From: 1-14-2-50-31-20 sp964617555
Lineage (GTDB): Bacteria > Bacteroidota > Ignavibacteria > Ignavibacteriales > Melioribacteraceae
NCBI GenBank assembly: GCA_964617555.1
Contig: CAZTYP010000098.1
Coordinates: 1 to 53,423, forward strand
Direction: 5' to 3'
Length of the DNA stretch: 53,423 bases
Shown in pieces: positions 26,785 to 35,074 of the stretch. The notes beneath the pieces were generated by a model. The model made no database searches. It was not told the origin of the DNA and was given only the letters and a program-made list of their open reading frames with translations. Position 1 is the stretch's first letter. Each line of letters starts with the position of its first letter. Both the position numbers and the translations under genes were made by a program.

Positions 26785-27582
26785 ATGAATATATTTGCGG
26801 CAATAACTTGGAGTGTTTCTCCCGAAATCGTATCCTTCGGGTTTATCCATATTCGCTGGTACGGATTACTTTTTGCTCTTTCTTTTATTGTTGGTTTTAA
26901 AATAATGGAATGGATTTACAAAAAGGAGAACAAAAATCTTGACGACCTGAACGACCTTGTTTGGTATATGATTTTGGGAACGGTTATAGGTGCGCGTTTG
27001 GGGCATTGCCTTTTTTACAACCCCGAATACTATCTCTCAAATCCCGCCGAAATATTAAAAGTGTGGAAAGGAGGATTGGCAAGTCACGGAGCAGCCGTGG
27101 GAATTTTAACCGCAATTTGGTTTTATGTAAAAAAGAAAAAAACGGAAACTTATCTTTGGATAATGGACAGAGTTGTAATTACCGTTGCCCTTGCCGCATT
27201 CTTTATCCGCTTGGGAAATTTATTTAACTCCGAAATTATCGGGCATCCCACAAATGTTGCATGGGCGTTTATTTTTACTTCGGTAGATAATATTCCCCGT
27301 CATCCTACCCAACTTTATGAATCGTTGTTTTACCTTTTTTCTTTTGTAATAATCTTTTTTCAATACAAAAAACACAACGGGAAATTTTATGACGGTTATA
27401 TTTTCGGACTCTTTTTAATCCTTATTTTCGGATTCAGAATTTTTATAGAGTTTTTTAAAGAAGACCAGACCTATTTTGAAGCCGGAATGATTTTAAATAT
27501 GGGACAATTATTGAGCATTCCCCTTGTTATTGCCGGTATTTATTTTTTAGTAAAAGCAAAAAAGAAACACTCTAAAAACTAA
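26785..27582 (+). CDS. lgt: Prolipoprotein diacylglyceryl transferase
   Basis: This inner-membrane enzyme attaches diacylglycerol to the lipobox cysteine of prolipoproteins. An in-frame TTG at 26749 exists, but the ATG at 26785 gives the normal Lgt start (MNIFAAITWSVSPEI). The product is about 265 residues with seven helices. Lgt motifs are IRWYGLLFALSF, GARLGHCLFYNPEYY, GGLASHGAAVG, RLGNLFNSEIIG (essential Arg/Asn/Glu region) and RHPTQLYES. It matches the many lipoproteins encoded in the window. The stop shares one base with the following methyltransferase ATG. Confidence 0.95.
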   Translation: MNIFAAITWSVSPEIVSFGFIHIRWYGLLFALSFIVGFKIMEWIYKKENKNLDDLNDLVWYMILGTVIGARLGHCLFYNPEYYLSNPAEILKVWKGGLASHGAAVGILTAIWFYVKKKKTETYLWIMDRVVITVALAAFFIRLGNLFNSEIIGHPTNVAWAFIFTSVDNIPRHPTQLYESLFYLFSFVIIFFQYKKHNGKFYDGYIFGLFLILIFGFRIFIEFFKEDQTYFEAGMILNMGQLLSIPLVIAGIYFLVKAKKKHSKN

Positions 27583-28196
27583 TGCACGATTATCAAACAA
27601 CTTGGAATAACCGATACGGCGGCGGAAAATATCTTTTCGGCAAGGAGCCGAATGAATATTTTAAAAGCAAGTTGGATACTTTGTTTCCCCCCGCTTCCTT
27701 GCTTCTTCCCGGCGAAGGCGAAGGGAGAAACGCAGTATATGCAGCCAAATGCGGCTGGAATGTTACCGCCTTGGATTTCAGCAACCTTGCTCTTGAGCGG
27801 GCTAAAATTTTTGCGAAAAAAGAAAACGTTAATATAAATTTTGTTTACAATCATCTGCTGAACGATAAACTTCCTAAAAACAAATTCGATGTGCTCGGAA
27901 TAACGTTCCTTCATTTTAACGGAGAAAACAAACGTCTTGTTCACACAAAACTTGCAAACGCCTTAAAAACAAAAGGGTATGTTATCTTGGAATGTTTCAG
28001 TAACGAACAATTAAAACTTATTACAGGCGGACCACGGAACAAAGACTCGCTATATACTATCGAAGAATTACAAGACTATTACAGCAACTTTAACTTTTTA
28101 GAATTGGAATATAAAAAGGTTTTGTTAAGCGAAGGGGAAGCCCATCAAGGTGAAGGTTACGTAATTAGAATGTTCGCTCAAAAGTTAAAGGATTAA
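27582..28196 (+). CDS. Class I SAM-dependent methyltransferase (TehB/TPMT-like)
   Basis: This 204-residue protein begins HDYQTTWNNRYGGGKYLFGKEPNEYF, the N-terminal signature of the tellurite-resistance/thiopurine methyltransferase-like group. The SAM-binding loop is LLLPGEGEGRNAVYAA (PGEGEGRN replaces the more common DLGCGxGR), followed by ALDFSNLALERAK. The C-terminus has EGEAHQGEGYVIRMFAQK. It overlaps lgt by one base and is followed 1 nt later by a hypothetical gene, so it is in an lgt-headed operon. The substrate is unknown. Confidence 0.85.
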   Translation: MHDYQTTWNNRYGGGKYLFGKEPNEYFKSKLDTLFPPASLLLPGEGEGRNAVYAAKCGWNVTALDFSNLALERAKIFAKKENVNINFVYNHLLNDKLPKNKFDVLGITFLHFNGENKRLVHTKLANALKTKGYVILECFSNEQLKLITGGPRNKDSLYTIEELQDYYSNFNFLELEYKKVLLSEGEAHQGEGYVIRMFAQKLKD

Positions 28197-28197
28197 T

Positions 28198-28620
28198 ATG
28201 ACGGAAAAAGATTTTATAAACCGGTGGATTGAAACTGCGGAAAAACGTTTGCCCGATTTCCCTTCCGATTTTGTTGAAGGAATGGAAACGGAAAGATTTA
28301 ATATGCCCGGGATGCCTGTTGTTCTCGGGTCGGAATTGTTTGGCCATTACGAATTGCTTGATTTACAAGGAAATCCGGTAATACAAACAGACGATTATAA
28401 TTTTATTAAATTTATCCTTTACGCAAACAGAACAAAACCCGAGAACGTAAACAAACCGCTTGACACAGACAAATTAAGCTTGATTGTTAAGGAATACGAA
28501 TTACAATTGGATTTGTTGATAAAAGATATTAAAACGGATTTGAAAAAAAAGTTGCCCGCCGGTGATTTTTTAAAAATCTCAAATCAAATTTTCAGCGCAC
28601 TAAATTTACAGCGATATTAA
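28198..28620 (+). CDS. Hypothetical protein in the lgt operon
   Basis: I do not recognise this 140-residue protein. It has no signal peptide, membrane helix or cysteine motif. The N-terminal half contains a PDFPSDFVEGMETERFNMPGMPVVLGSELFG stretch, here split as PDFPSDFVEGME and FNMPGMPVVLGSE. The C-terminal half is helical and charged (KEYELQLDLLIKDIKTDLKKK). It begins 1 nt after the methyltransferase stop and ends 1 nt before the RsmF-like gene, so it is co-translated with RNA or small-molecule methyltransferases. Intact frame and tight packing argue that it is real. Confidence 0.75.
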   Translation: MTEKDFINRWIETAEKRLPDFPSDFVEGMETERFNMPGMPVVLGSELFGHYELLDLQGNPVIQTDDYNFIKFILYANRTKPENVNKPLDTDKLSLIVKEYELQLDLLIKDIKTDLKKKLPAGDFLKISNQIFSALNLQRY

Positions 28621-28621
28621 A

Positions 28622-30055
28622 ATGATTGAATTAAGTGAAAACATTTCGGAATATATTCGCTCTCTGTTTGGGGAGGAGTTTCTTGAAAAATACAGAACCT
28701 TTATTACTACGGATTATATTCCTTATGTAAGAATACCCGGCAATACGGAGGAACAGAAAATAATAACTTCAAAATTAAAAAATTACGGAATTAAGTTGGC
28801 AAAGGTTGAAAACGTTCCAAATGCATACTCGGTATTAGCCGGAAGCGATATAATAGGAAAAACCCTTGAACATACTTTGGGCAAATATTACATACAATCC
28901 CTCTCTTCCATGATTCCTCCATTAGTTTTAAATCCGACATCGGAAAACAGAACAATCGATTTGTGTGCCGCACCCGGCTCCAAAGCCACGCAGCTTTCGG
29001 AATTGATGGAAAACAGCGGCACGCTTTATGTTAACGAACCGAGCATAGGCAGAACAAAAGCCCTTGCTCACAATTTGGATAAATTAAATATTCTTAATGC
29101 CGGAATGCTTACAAACAAAGGGGAATTAATCAGTAAATATTTTAACAACTATTTTGACAAAATATTAATTGATGCCCCGTGTACCGGGCTTGGAATTGTA
29201 CAGAAAAAACAAGAGGTAAGTAATTGGTGGAGTGTTAATCACGCGGTGGCATTAAGCGACACTCAATTTAAACTTTTGGTAAGCGGAATTAAATCGGCAA
29301 AAATAGGGGCGGAAATTGTTTACTCCACATGTACTTTAACATTTGAAGAGAACGAATTAATTGTAGATAAAATATTAAAGAAATATCCCGTTGAGCTTGT
29401 GGACATTGAACTTCCTGTAAAATCGCATCCCGGATTTACAAAATATATGGGCGTAAAACTTAACCCCGCCGTTGCAAAAACACGCAGAATAATTCCATGG
29501 GAAGTAAACTCGGAAGGTTTTTTTATCGCCAAATTTATCAAAACCGGCGAAACTATTCCTTCAAAAAAAGCGGAAATAAAAAGAGCGGAATTAACTTTTA
29601 TAAATTGGAAAAGCAAAAACATTAAGCCTTACATAGAAGAATTATCCGATTGGTACGGTATCGATATTAAAGTGTTGCAAAACTATAAATATCTTTTCAA
29701 AAAAAACGAGTTTCAATTTATTAATTCAAGATGGTCTGCCGACAATCTTTCAATATTTGCAAGAAGCGGTTTGAAATTGGGCAAACTGGATAAGCACGGA
29801 CAAATTGTTTTGCATACACTCGGTGCTCAAGCATTGCAAAAAGAGATAACCAAAAACATTGTAGAATTATCATCAAAGGAAGAATTAAAAATTTACCTCT
29901 CCGGCAGTACAATAAAAACATTTACGGATATTGAGCCGAAAGGACGCAAAGTTGTTAAATATAACGGAGAAATTTTGGGAAGCGCCATAGCAACAAGGGA
30001 AGGACTCAAAAGCCAATTTCCGCGAGCTTTACGTACAGCGGAAATTTTATTCTAA
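28622..30055 (+). CDS. RsmB/RsmF-family (NSUN-type) RNA 5-methylcytosine methyltransferase
   Basis: This 477-residue protein has a methyltransferase core near residues 80-310: DLCAAPGSKATQLSELM (SAM loop), DAPCTGLGIVQKK (motif IV Cys) and YSTCTLTFEENE (motif VI catalytic Cys). Both cysteines of the NSUN m5C mechanism are present. The C-terminal ~150 residues (LGKLDKHGQIVLHTLGAQAL ... YLSGSTIKTF) resemble the PUA-like RNA-binding tail of RsmF/YebU. A 16S or 23S rRNA target is likely, but the exact cytosine is not predictable. It lies in the lgt-methyltransferase operon. Confidence 0.88.
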   Translation: MIELSENISEYIRSLFGEEFLEKYRTFITTDYIPYVRIPGNTEEQKIITSKLKNYGIKLAKVENVPNAYSVLAGSDIIGKTLEHTLGKYYIQSLSSMIPPLVLNPTSENRTIDLCAAPGSKATQLSELMENSGTLYVNEPSIGRTKALAHNLDKLNILNAGMLTNKGELISKYFNNYFDKILIDAPCTGLGIVQKKQEVSNWWSVNHAVALSDTQFKLLVSGIKSAKIGAEIVYSTCTLTFEENELIVDKILKKYPVELVDIELPVKSHPGFTKYMGVKLNPAVAKTRRIIPWEVNSEGFFIAKFIKTGETIPSKKAEIKRAELTFINWKSKNIKPYIEELSDWYGIDIKVLQNYKYLFKKNEFQFINSRWSADNLSIFARSGLKLGKLDKHGQIVLHTLGAQALQKEITKNIVELSSKEELKIYLSGSTIKTFTDIEPKGRKVVKYNGEILGSAIATREGLKSQFPRALRTAEILF

Positions 30056-30225
30056 TCTTTATATGGATGAAGAACTCATTGAAGTTTTGAGCAGTGTTTT
30101 TTTTCTATTATTTGTTTTCTTTATCAGTGTCTAAAATTGTAATTTACAAAACCGCATTTTGTTGTAAAACTTGATTTTAGAACACCACTCTCCCGTTTGT
30201 CTGTAAAATTAAAGGTGAAATCATA

Positions 30226-31857
30226 ATGGGTATTATTATTACGGGCTCTTTTGTTTTTCTTGCAGCAGTTTTATCGCTATTTATACAACGAAAAAAAAGA
30301 GACAAAAAATTAAAGCAACTTAGAAACAGTTGGGGGAAAATTCCGGAAAACATACGTGACGAAGCATCCGTAAAAATGTTTTTTGAACTGAACAAAACCC
30401 CTTTACTTGATCATACTTACACTATTGATGAAAACACTTGGTATGACTTAAATTTCGATAAAATATTTTCATTAATAGATCGCTCTTCTACACCATGCGG
30501 CGCTCAATATCTGTTTTACTTATTACGACATCCGGTATTCAAAAAAGAGATTTTAGACAAACGCGAAAAACTGATTACCGATTTTTCGACGAATCCCGGT
30601 TTGCGAGAAGAAATACAACTTGCAATTCAAAGGCTGGAAGATGAAAACTCCAAATATTTACCCTATTCTCTTTGGAAAACCCTTCCCGATAAACCAAGCT
30701 ATGCAAAAATTTTCCCCGTAATAAGCTTCGTTTCCATTCTTCTCCTTTTACTTGTTTTGTTTCAACTAATACATTACGGTATACTTATAGTTGTTTTCAC
30801 CATTAATTTAATAATACGCTTTTACGAAAAGCGGAAAATTGATGTGTACATTTATTCGTTTCAATATCTTGGCATTTTGATTAGTGCAGCCGAAAAGATT
30901 TCCTCACTTAAGTTTAACGAACTAAAAGATATTCGTGAAGTTCTGTTAAAAAACCTGGAAGAGACAAGAATAATTGCAAAAAAGATATTTACTTTACAAT
31001 TTAAAGACGAATTGGGGCTAATAGAATATTTGAATATTTATTTTATGTGGGATATATCAGGCTTTTATTCTGCCGTTAACAGAATAAAAAAACACATAGG
31101 CAAATTGAAAAAAATTTATGAAACGGTAGGTTATTTAGATGCATTGATTTCCGTTGCTTCTTTCCGTTCTAATTATAAAACGTTTTGCCGACCTTTATTC
31201 AACGAAGAGAATACGAACTATATCCTAACGGATATATACAATCCTTTACTTACCAAGCCCGTTACAAACACGTTTGAATTTAACAATAAAAATATAATTA
31301 TCACCGGTTCCAATATGGCGGGCAAAACAACCTTTTTAAAAACAGTGGGGGTTAATGCTCTTCTTGCTCAAACAATTAATACATGCTTGGCTAAAAGCTA
31401 TAAAGCCCCGTTCGTTAAAGTGATTTCGTCAATAAGCAGAGAAGATAATCTTGTAAAGGGAAAAAGTTATTACCTTGCGGAAGTAGAGTCGATTCAAAGA
31501 CTTATAAAAGCATCAAAAACCAATATTATTCATCTGTTCATTTTAGACGAAATATTTCGCGGCACAAATTCTTCCGAACGGTTGGCGATTTCCATAGAAG
31601 TATTATACTACTTAGCCAACGGAAAAGACTTTAACCTTGTTGCCACACACGATTTGCAATTATGTGAAAAATTAAAAAGGATATATTCAAATTATCATTT
31701 CAGAGAAAAAGTTTGCGACCACGGGTTATCTTTTAACTACAAAATATACCCGGGTATTGCAACAACAAAAAATGCAATTGCGCTTTTAAAATATGTCGGT
31801 TATCCGAAAAGTATTGTAGAAAAAGCTTATAACCGGATTAATAATAACGAAATATAA
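30226..31857 (+). CDS. Membrane-anchored MutS-family ATPase
   Basis: This 543-residue protein keeps only the clamp/ATPase half of MutS. An N-terminal helix (residues 2-19) is followed by a basic stretch. A hydrophobic double helix lies at about 163-200 (FPVISFVSILLLLLVLFQ, GILIVVFTINLIIRF). The MutS domain V follows: Walker A TGSNMAGKTTFLKTVG, Walker B LFILDEIFRGTN and the ATHDL switch. There is no mismatch-recognition domain I and no Smr domain. The family is annotated as MutS-related in Bacteroidota relatives and has no settled function. It stands alone after a 170-bp gap. Confidence 0.88.
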   Translation: MGIIITGSFVFLAAVLSLFIQRKKRDKKLKQLRNSWGKIPENIRDEASVKMFFELNKTPLLDHTYTIDENTWYDLNFDKIFSLIDRSSTPCGAQYLFYLLRHPVFKKEILDKREKLITDFSTNPGLREEIQLAIQRLEDENSKYLPYSLWKTLPDKPSYAKIFPVISFVSILLLLLVLFQLIHYGILIVVFTINLIIRFYEKRKIDVYIYSFQYLGILISAAEKISSLKFNELKDIREVLLKNLEETRIIAKKIFTLQFKDELGLIEYLNIYFMWDISGFYSAVNRIKKHIGKLKKIYETVGYLDALISVASFRSNYKTFCRPLFNEENTNYILTDIYNPLLTKPVTNTFEFNNKNIIITGSNMAGKTTFLKTVGVNALLAQTINTCLAKSYKAPFVKVISSISREDNLVKGKSYYLAEVESIQRLIKASKTNIIHLFILDEIFRGTNSSERLAISIEVLYYLANGKDFNLVATHDLQLCEKLKRIYSNYHFREKVCDHGLSFNYKIYPGIATTKNAIALLKYVGYPKSIVEKAYNRINNNEI

Positions 31858-31962
31858 AACACTCCGGATTTCGATTATTGCTGAAAACAATTAATACGTA
31901 TGTGTTTACATTGCAAAAAAAGTCTTTACTTCCCTTTACTTTAAATAAGTAAAAAAAATCAT

Positions 31963-31970
31963 TATATTTG
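31963..31970 (+). promoter_or_regulatory. -7 promoter element TATATTTG before the 54-residue small protein
   Basis: The same octamer as in the rpsT promoter, 31 bp before the AGGAG-preceded ATG at 32002. An upstream TTTACT at 31935-31940 is 22 nt away, which is long, so the -33 partner is uncertain. Confidence 0.5.
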
Positions 31971-32001
31971 TAAGCTAAATATAAATTAGGAGAGATAAAT
32001 A

Positions 32002-32166
32002 ATGGCTAAGAAACAAACTTTTGCCGATAAATCGAAAGGGAAAGGTAAAAACGCCGGCGTTACCGTTAAATTTGTTAAAACCGTAAAAACAGAAAACGGA
32101 AGCTATAAATTTAACGAAAAATTTGTACGTGTAGACGATATTAGTCAAGTTACATCATTAAAATAA
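32002..32166 (+). CDS. 54-residue basic protein resembling DUF4295 ribosomal proteins
   Basis: An ATG at 32002 follows a strong AGGAG site with 9-nt spacing. The product begins MAKKQTFADKSKGKGKN and continues with VKFVKTVKTENGSYKFNEKF and VRVDDISQVTS. It is highly basic and has no membrane segment. The pattern K-x-V-K-(S/T)-x-K-T-x-x-G-x-Y-x-F-x-E resembles DUF4295, a small protein of Bacteroidota encoded with rpmB-rpmG. From memory it has been reported as a ribosomal subunit (bL38) in Flavobacterium. Here it is monocistronic with a strong-looking promoter, like rpsT. The relationship is a pattern match by eye. Confidence 0.72.
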   Translation: MAKKQTFADKSKGKGKNAGVTVKFVKTVKTENGSYKFNEKFVRVDDISQVTSLK

Positions 32167-32192
32167 TTTGAATGGCGGCTTAAAATTTTGTT

Positions 32193-32219
32193 GTTGCATG
32201 AAGTTTAACTTCATGCAGC
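32193..32219 (+). terminator. Hairpin after the 54-residue gene
   Basis: TGCATGAAGTT (32195-32205) pairs perfectly with AACTTCATGCA (32207-32217), extended by a wobble and a G-C pair. It lies 27 nt after the stop. No U-tract follows, so it may be a 3'-end stabiliser rather than a true intrinsic terminator. Confidence 0.5.
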
Positions 32220-32361
32220 ATTCTTACATTCCCCTCTTAATTAACACAAATTAATTAAAATTTTTCATACTCTTTTGCCCGTTAAGGTTACTTATACTTG
32301 CAACTAAAATTTTTACTCATTAAGTTTCATTTTAATTTAAATAAAATTAGGTGTAAAAATT

Positions 32362-32574
32362 ATGCCTCCCATTTCACACACTTGGCTTCCTTTCCTCTAT
32401 TTGTACGGGGTAGGGGGAATCTTCTTTCTAATCGGAATGATTATTATCAAAAAAAGCAACGCTATCGATTTAACAAAAAAACGTCATCGTTATTGGTATC
32501 GCGTTTTAATTTTCGGTTACTTTTATTTTGTGGCTTTTCACGCAATTACAACATTAATAGCATTATATTGGTAA
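32362..32574 (+). CDS. Two-helix mini-protein upstream of the sodium:solute symporter
   Basis: This 70-residue protein has two membrane helices (LPFLYLYGVGGIFFLIGMII and VLIFGYFYFVAFHAITTLIAL) joined by a basic loop (KKSNAIDLTKKRHRYWYR). It ends 3 nt before the symporter ATG. I recognise no named family. The arrangement recalls YhdT, a small membrane protein encoded before the PanF symporter, and the small subunits encoded before acetate or bile-acid carriers. It is therefore probably an accessory subunit of the symporter, by context only. Confidence 0.75.
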   Translation: MPPISHTWLPFLYLYGVGGIFFLIGMIIIKKSNAIDLTKKRHRYWYRVLIFGYFYFVAFHAITTLIALYW

Positions 32575-32577
32575 AAA

Positions 32578-34701
32578 ATGGAAACAGCATCAAATCATAT
32601 TCAAACTACATTTCACAGCATCGGCTCTTCAACGGATTGGATTGTAATGGTTGTTTACTTCCTTGCAATCATGTTTTTCGGGAGCTATTTCGGTAAATAT
32701 AACAGAAGTACAAAAGATTTCTTTTTCGGCGGAAGGCGTTTTGCTTGGTGGCTTATTGCGTTTTCCATTGTTGCTACCGGAGTTGGAAGTCATAGCTTTG
32801 TTAAATATTCCGCAAAAGGATTTCAATACGGTTTTTCGTCAACCATGACTTACATTAACGATTGGTTTTTTCTTCCGTTTTTTCTTTTCGGGTGGCTGCC
32901 TATAATTGTTTATACTAAAATTCGTTCCATTCCGGAATACTTTGAAAAACGCTTTTCTCCTTCGGCAAGGTTTTTATCCACAATTTTGCTTTTACTATAT
33001 ATGATTGGATATATCGGCATCGGATTCCTCACTCTCGGTAAAGCCGTATTGCCAATGTTACCCGATTCTTTCTCTTTTTTAGGAATGCACTTTCAAATTA
33101 CATTAATGGGAGCAATTATTGTTATTGCAATAATTACGGGAATTTATATCACTTTTGGCGGACAAACCGCCGTTATATTTACCGATTTATTGCAAGGCTT
33201 TATTCTTCTTTTTGCAGGCTTCCTTTTGTTCTTTTTAGGTCTCTCCTATTTGGGCGGATTTGAAAATTTTTGGCATTTGCTCCCCACAAGTTGGAAATTA
33301 CCTTTGGCTGACTTAACCAAGCCGCCGGATTTTAATTTTGTGGGAATTTTTTGGCAGGACGGTGTTGCCGGCTCTATCGGTTTCCTTTTTATGAATATGG
33401 GATTGATAATGAGATTTATGGCAACAAAGAGTGTGGACGAGGGAAGAAAAGCCGCAACTTTTAATATTCTTTTTATGCTCCCTCTTTCCGCAATTGTTGT
33501 GGGTAATGCCGGATGGATCGGAAAAGCCATTTCCGTTGCTCATCCCGATGTTGTTCCCCCTTCAACCTCTCCCGACCAAATTTTTGTTGTGGTTGCAAAT
33601 ATTGTTGCACTGCCGGGAGTGTTCGGTTTTATTATGGCGGCATTAACCGCAGCTTTGATGTCCACTGTAGATACTTTAATTAATGCTACGGCTGCAATCT
33701 ATATTAACGATATTTACAGACCGATAAAAGAGTATTTCCGCAAAGGGAAAAAAGAAGACTCGAGAAAAGTAAAAGATAAAAAAGAGCTTGCCGCCGCACG
33801 TTGGTCTTCCGTGGCCATTACTGCTCTCGGGGTGGTTTCCGTTTTGGCATTTAAAGGGTTTCCTACCGTGTACGAAGCACACGGATATTTTCACTCTACT
33901 CTTACACCGCCTCTTGTGGTTGCAATCTTTTTAGGCATTTTCTGGAAAAAATTCACGCCTGCCGCCGTTATCACTTCTTTTGTAGGCGGCGTTGCTTTGA
34001 TGATACTCGGTTTGCACGACCCCAATTTAATTACACCGTTTGCACACGGAATAAAAATGAATCCGGAACATCCGTATTCATATATCCGTGCCTTATATAA
34101 TTTGATTGTTTGTTCGTCCGTTGCGGTTCTTACCACTTATACTACAAATATTCAGAAACAAATTGTTGCAAAAATAAAACGGAAAGAGAATCATAAACAA
34201 ATTATTTATGCCTTAACAGGCTTGGCGGCACTATTGTTTGTATTGTTGGTAATAAACGTCGGGGCTTTTGCAATTCAATTTATAGCAATTATTGTTATGG
34301 TTGCTTCCGTCGCAATTGTTACAACTTATCTTGTTAAATACGACGAAGAAAAACAAACGGAAGGATTAACCGTTTGGTCGCTGGCAAAAGCAAAAGAGAT
34401 GTTCAAAGGAGGCAAAATAAACGATGCCGAAGGTGAAACAATAAAAGTAAATTGGAAATTAAAAGAAGGCGACGAGTACACCGCAAACTTTTCTAAAAAC
34501 GACATGGAAAAAATGAAAGCAAACGTTGGGGATTTGGTTTACATTTGCGATGCCCGTAAATACCTTGGCGGATTAAAATCAATCCATACCGTTTTCGGGG
34601 AGCCGCACGAAGAAGACGGTGTAGTATATATCAACAACGAAGAACTTCTAAACGGCGTATTTATCGAAGGGAAAATTCTTACTGCTGAAAAAGAGATGTA
34701 A
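32578..34701 (+). CDS. Sodium:solute symporter (SSS family) with C-terminal soluble domain
   Basis: This 707-residue transporter has the SSS core: TDWIVMVVYFLAIMFFGSYFGKY (here VVYFLAIMFFG), STKDFFFGGRRFAWWLIAFSIVATG, GIYITFGGQTAVIFTDLLQG (the family signature region), and a STVDTLINATAAIYINDIY sodium-site helix. About 13-14 helices reach residue ~590. After these comes a roughly 100-residue soluble tail (VNWKLKEGDEYTANFSKNDMEK, VGDLVYICDARKYLGGLKSIH, GVFIEGKIL). The substrate is unknown; the sequence looks closer to the sugar or uncharacterised branches than to proline or pantothenate. A strong terminator follows. Confidence 0.88.
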   Translation: METASNHIQTTFHSIGSSTDWIVMVVYFLAIMFFGSYFGKYNRSTKDFFFGGRRFAWWLIAFSIVATGVGSHSFVKYSAKGFQYGFSSTMTYINDWFFLPFFLFGWLPIIVYTKIRSIPEYFEKRFSPSARFLSTILLLLYMIGYIGIGFLTLGKAVLPMLPDSFSFLGMHFQITLMGAIIVIAIITGIYITFGGQTAVIFTDLLQGFILLFAGFLLFFLGLSYLGGFENFWHLLPTSWKLPLADLTKPPDFNFVGIFWQDGVAGSIGFLFMNMGLIMRFMATKSVDEGRKAATFNILFMLPLSAIVVGNAGWIGKAISVAHPDVVPPSTSPDQIFVVVANIVALPGVFGFIMAALTAALMSTVDTLINATAAIYINDIYRPIKEYFRKGKKEDSRKVKDKKELAAARWSSVAITALGVVSVLAFKGFPTVYEAHGYFHSTLTPPLVVAIFLGIFWKKFTPAAVITSFVGGVALMILGLHDPNLITPFAHGIKMNPEHPYSYIRALYNLIVCSSVAVLTTYTTNIQKQIVAKIKRKENHKQIIYALTGLAALLFVLLVINVGAFAIQFIAIIVMVASVAIVTTYLVKYDEEKQTEGLTVWSLAKAKEMFKGGKINDAEGETIKVNWKLKEGDEYTANFSKNDMEKMKANVGDLVYICDARKYLGGLKSIHTVFGEPHEEDGVVYINNEELLNGVFIEGKILTAEKEM

Positions 34702-34717
34702 AAAATAAAAACAGAGG

Positions 34718-34758
34718 AATAGCGATAAGGGATTATCCTTTATCGCTATTTTTTTTAA
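34718..34758 (+). terminator. Rho-independent terminator of the symporter operon
   Basis: AATAGCGATAA (34718-34728) pairs with TTATCGCTATT (34740-34750), followed by T8. It begins 16 nt after the symporter stop. Confidence 0.88.
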
Positions 34759-35018
34759 TAAAAAACTTGAATCCCCTTGCTTAAACATTATATCGACTTT
34801 CCTAATGTAGATGCTTAAAAGATGCACGAATTATATAAATAATTTATTGTTAACCGAAATAATTCTAACTAAAGCTAATAATTGATAAATAAAAGCTTTA
34901 ACCGTTCAAGTAATTGTTAGTAAATTTTAAGCCGAGTTCTTTTGCCTCTTTTAAAATTCCAAGAATATTAAAAGGAAAGCTCCGTAGATACAACATTTGT
35001 AAAACAACTGCACAGAAA
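34759..35018. other. Gene-free spacer
   Basis: This AT-rich stretch between two terminators contains no frame with a start and ribosome site that I can support, and no clear repeat or RNA structure. Confidence 0.6.
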
Positions 35019-35050
35019 AAAAGCTCCGCAATTTAAATTGCGGAGCTTTT
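35015..35050 (-). terminator. Perfect-palindrome terminator of the LamG gene
   Basis: AAAAGCTCCGCAATTT (35019-35034) is followed directly by its exact reverse complement (35035-35050). On the minus strand it ends in a T7 run, 25 nt after the LamG stop codon. It is a strong intrinsic terminator. Confidence 0.88.
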
Positions 35051-35074
35051 AACTGAAATCTGAAAATCTGATAT

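Noticed and set aside
30063..30134. A 23-codon hydrophobic ORF after the RsmF-like gene
   Set aside because: It begins with ATG but has no ribosome site and no recognisable pattern; chance is likely in AT-rich DNA.
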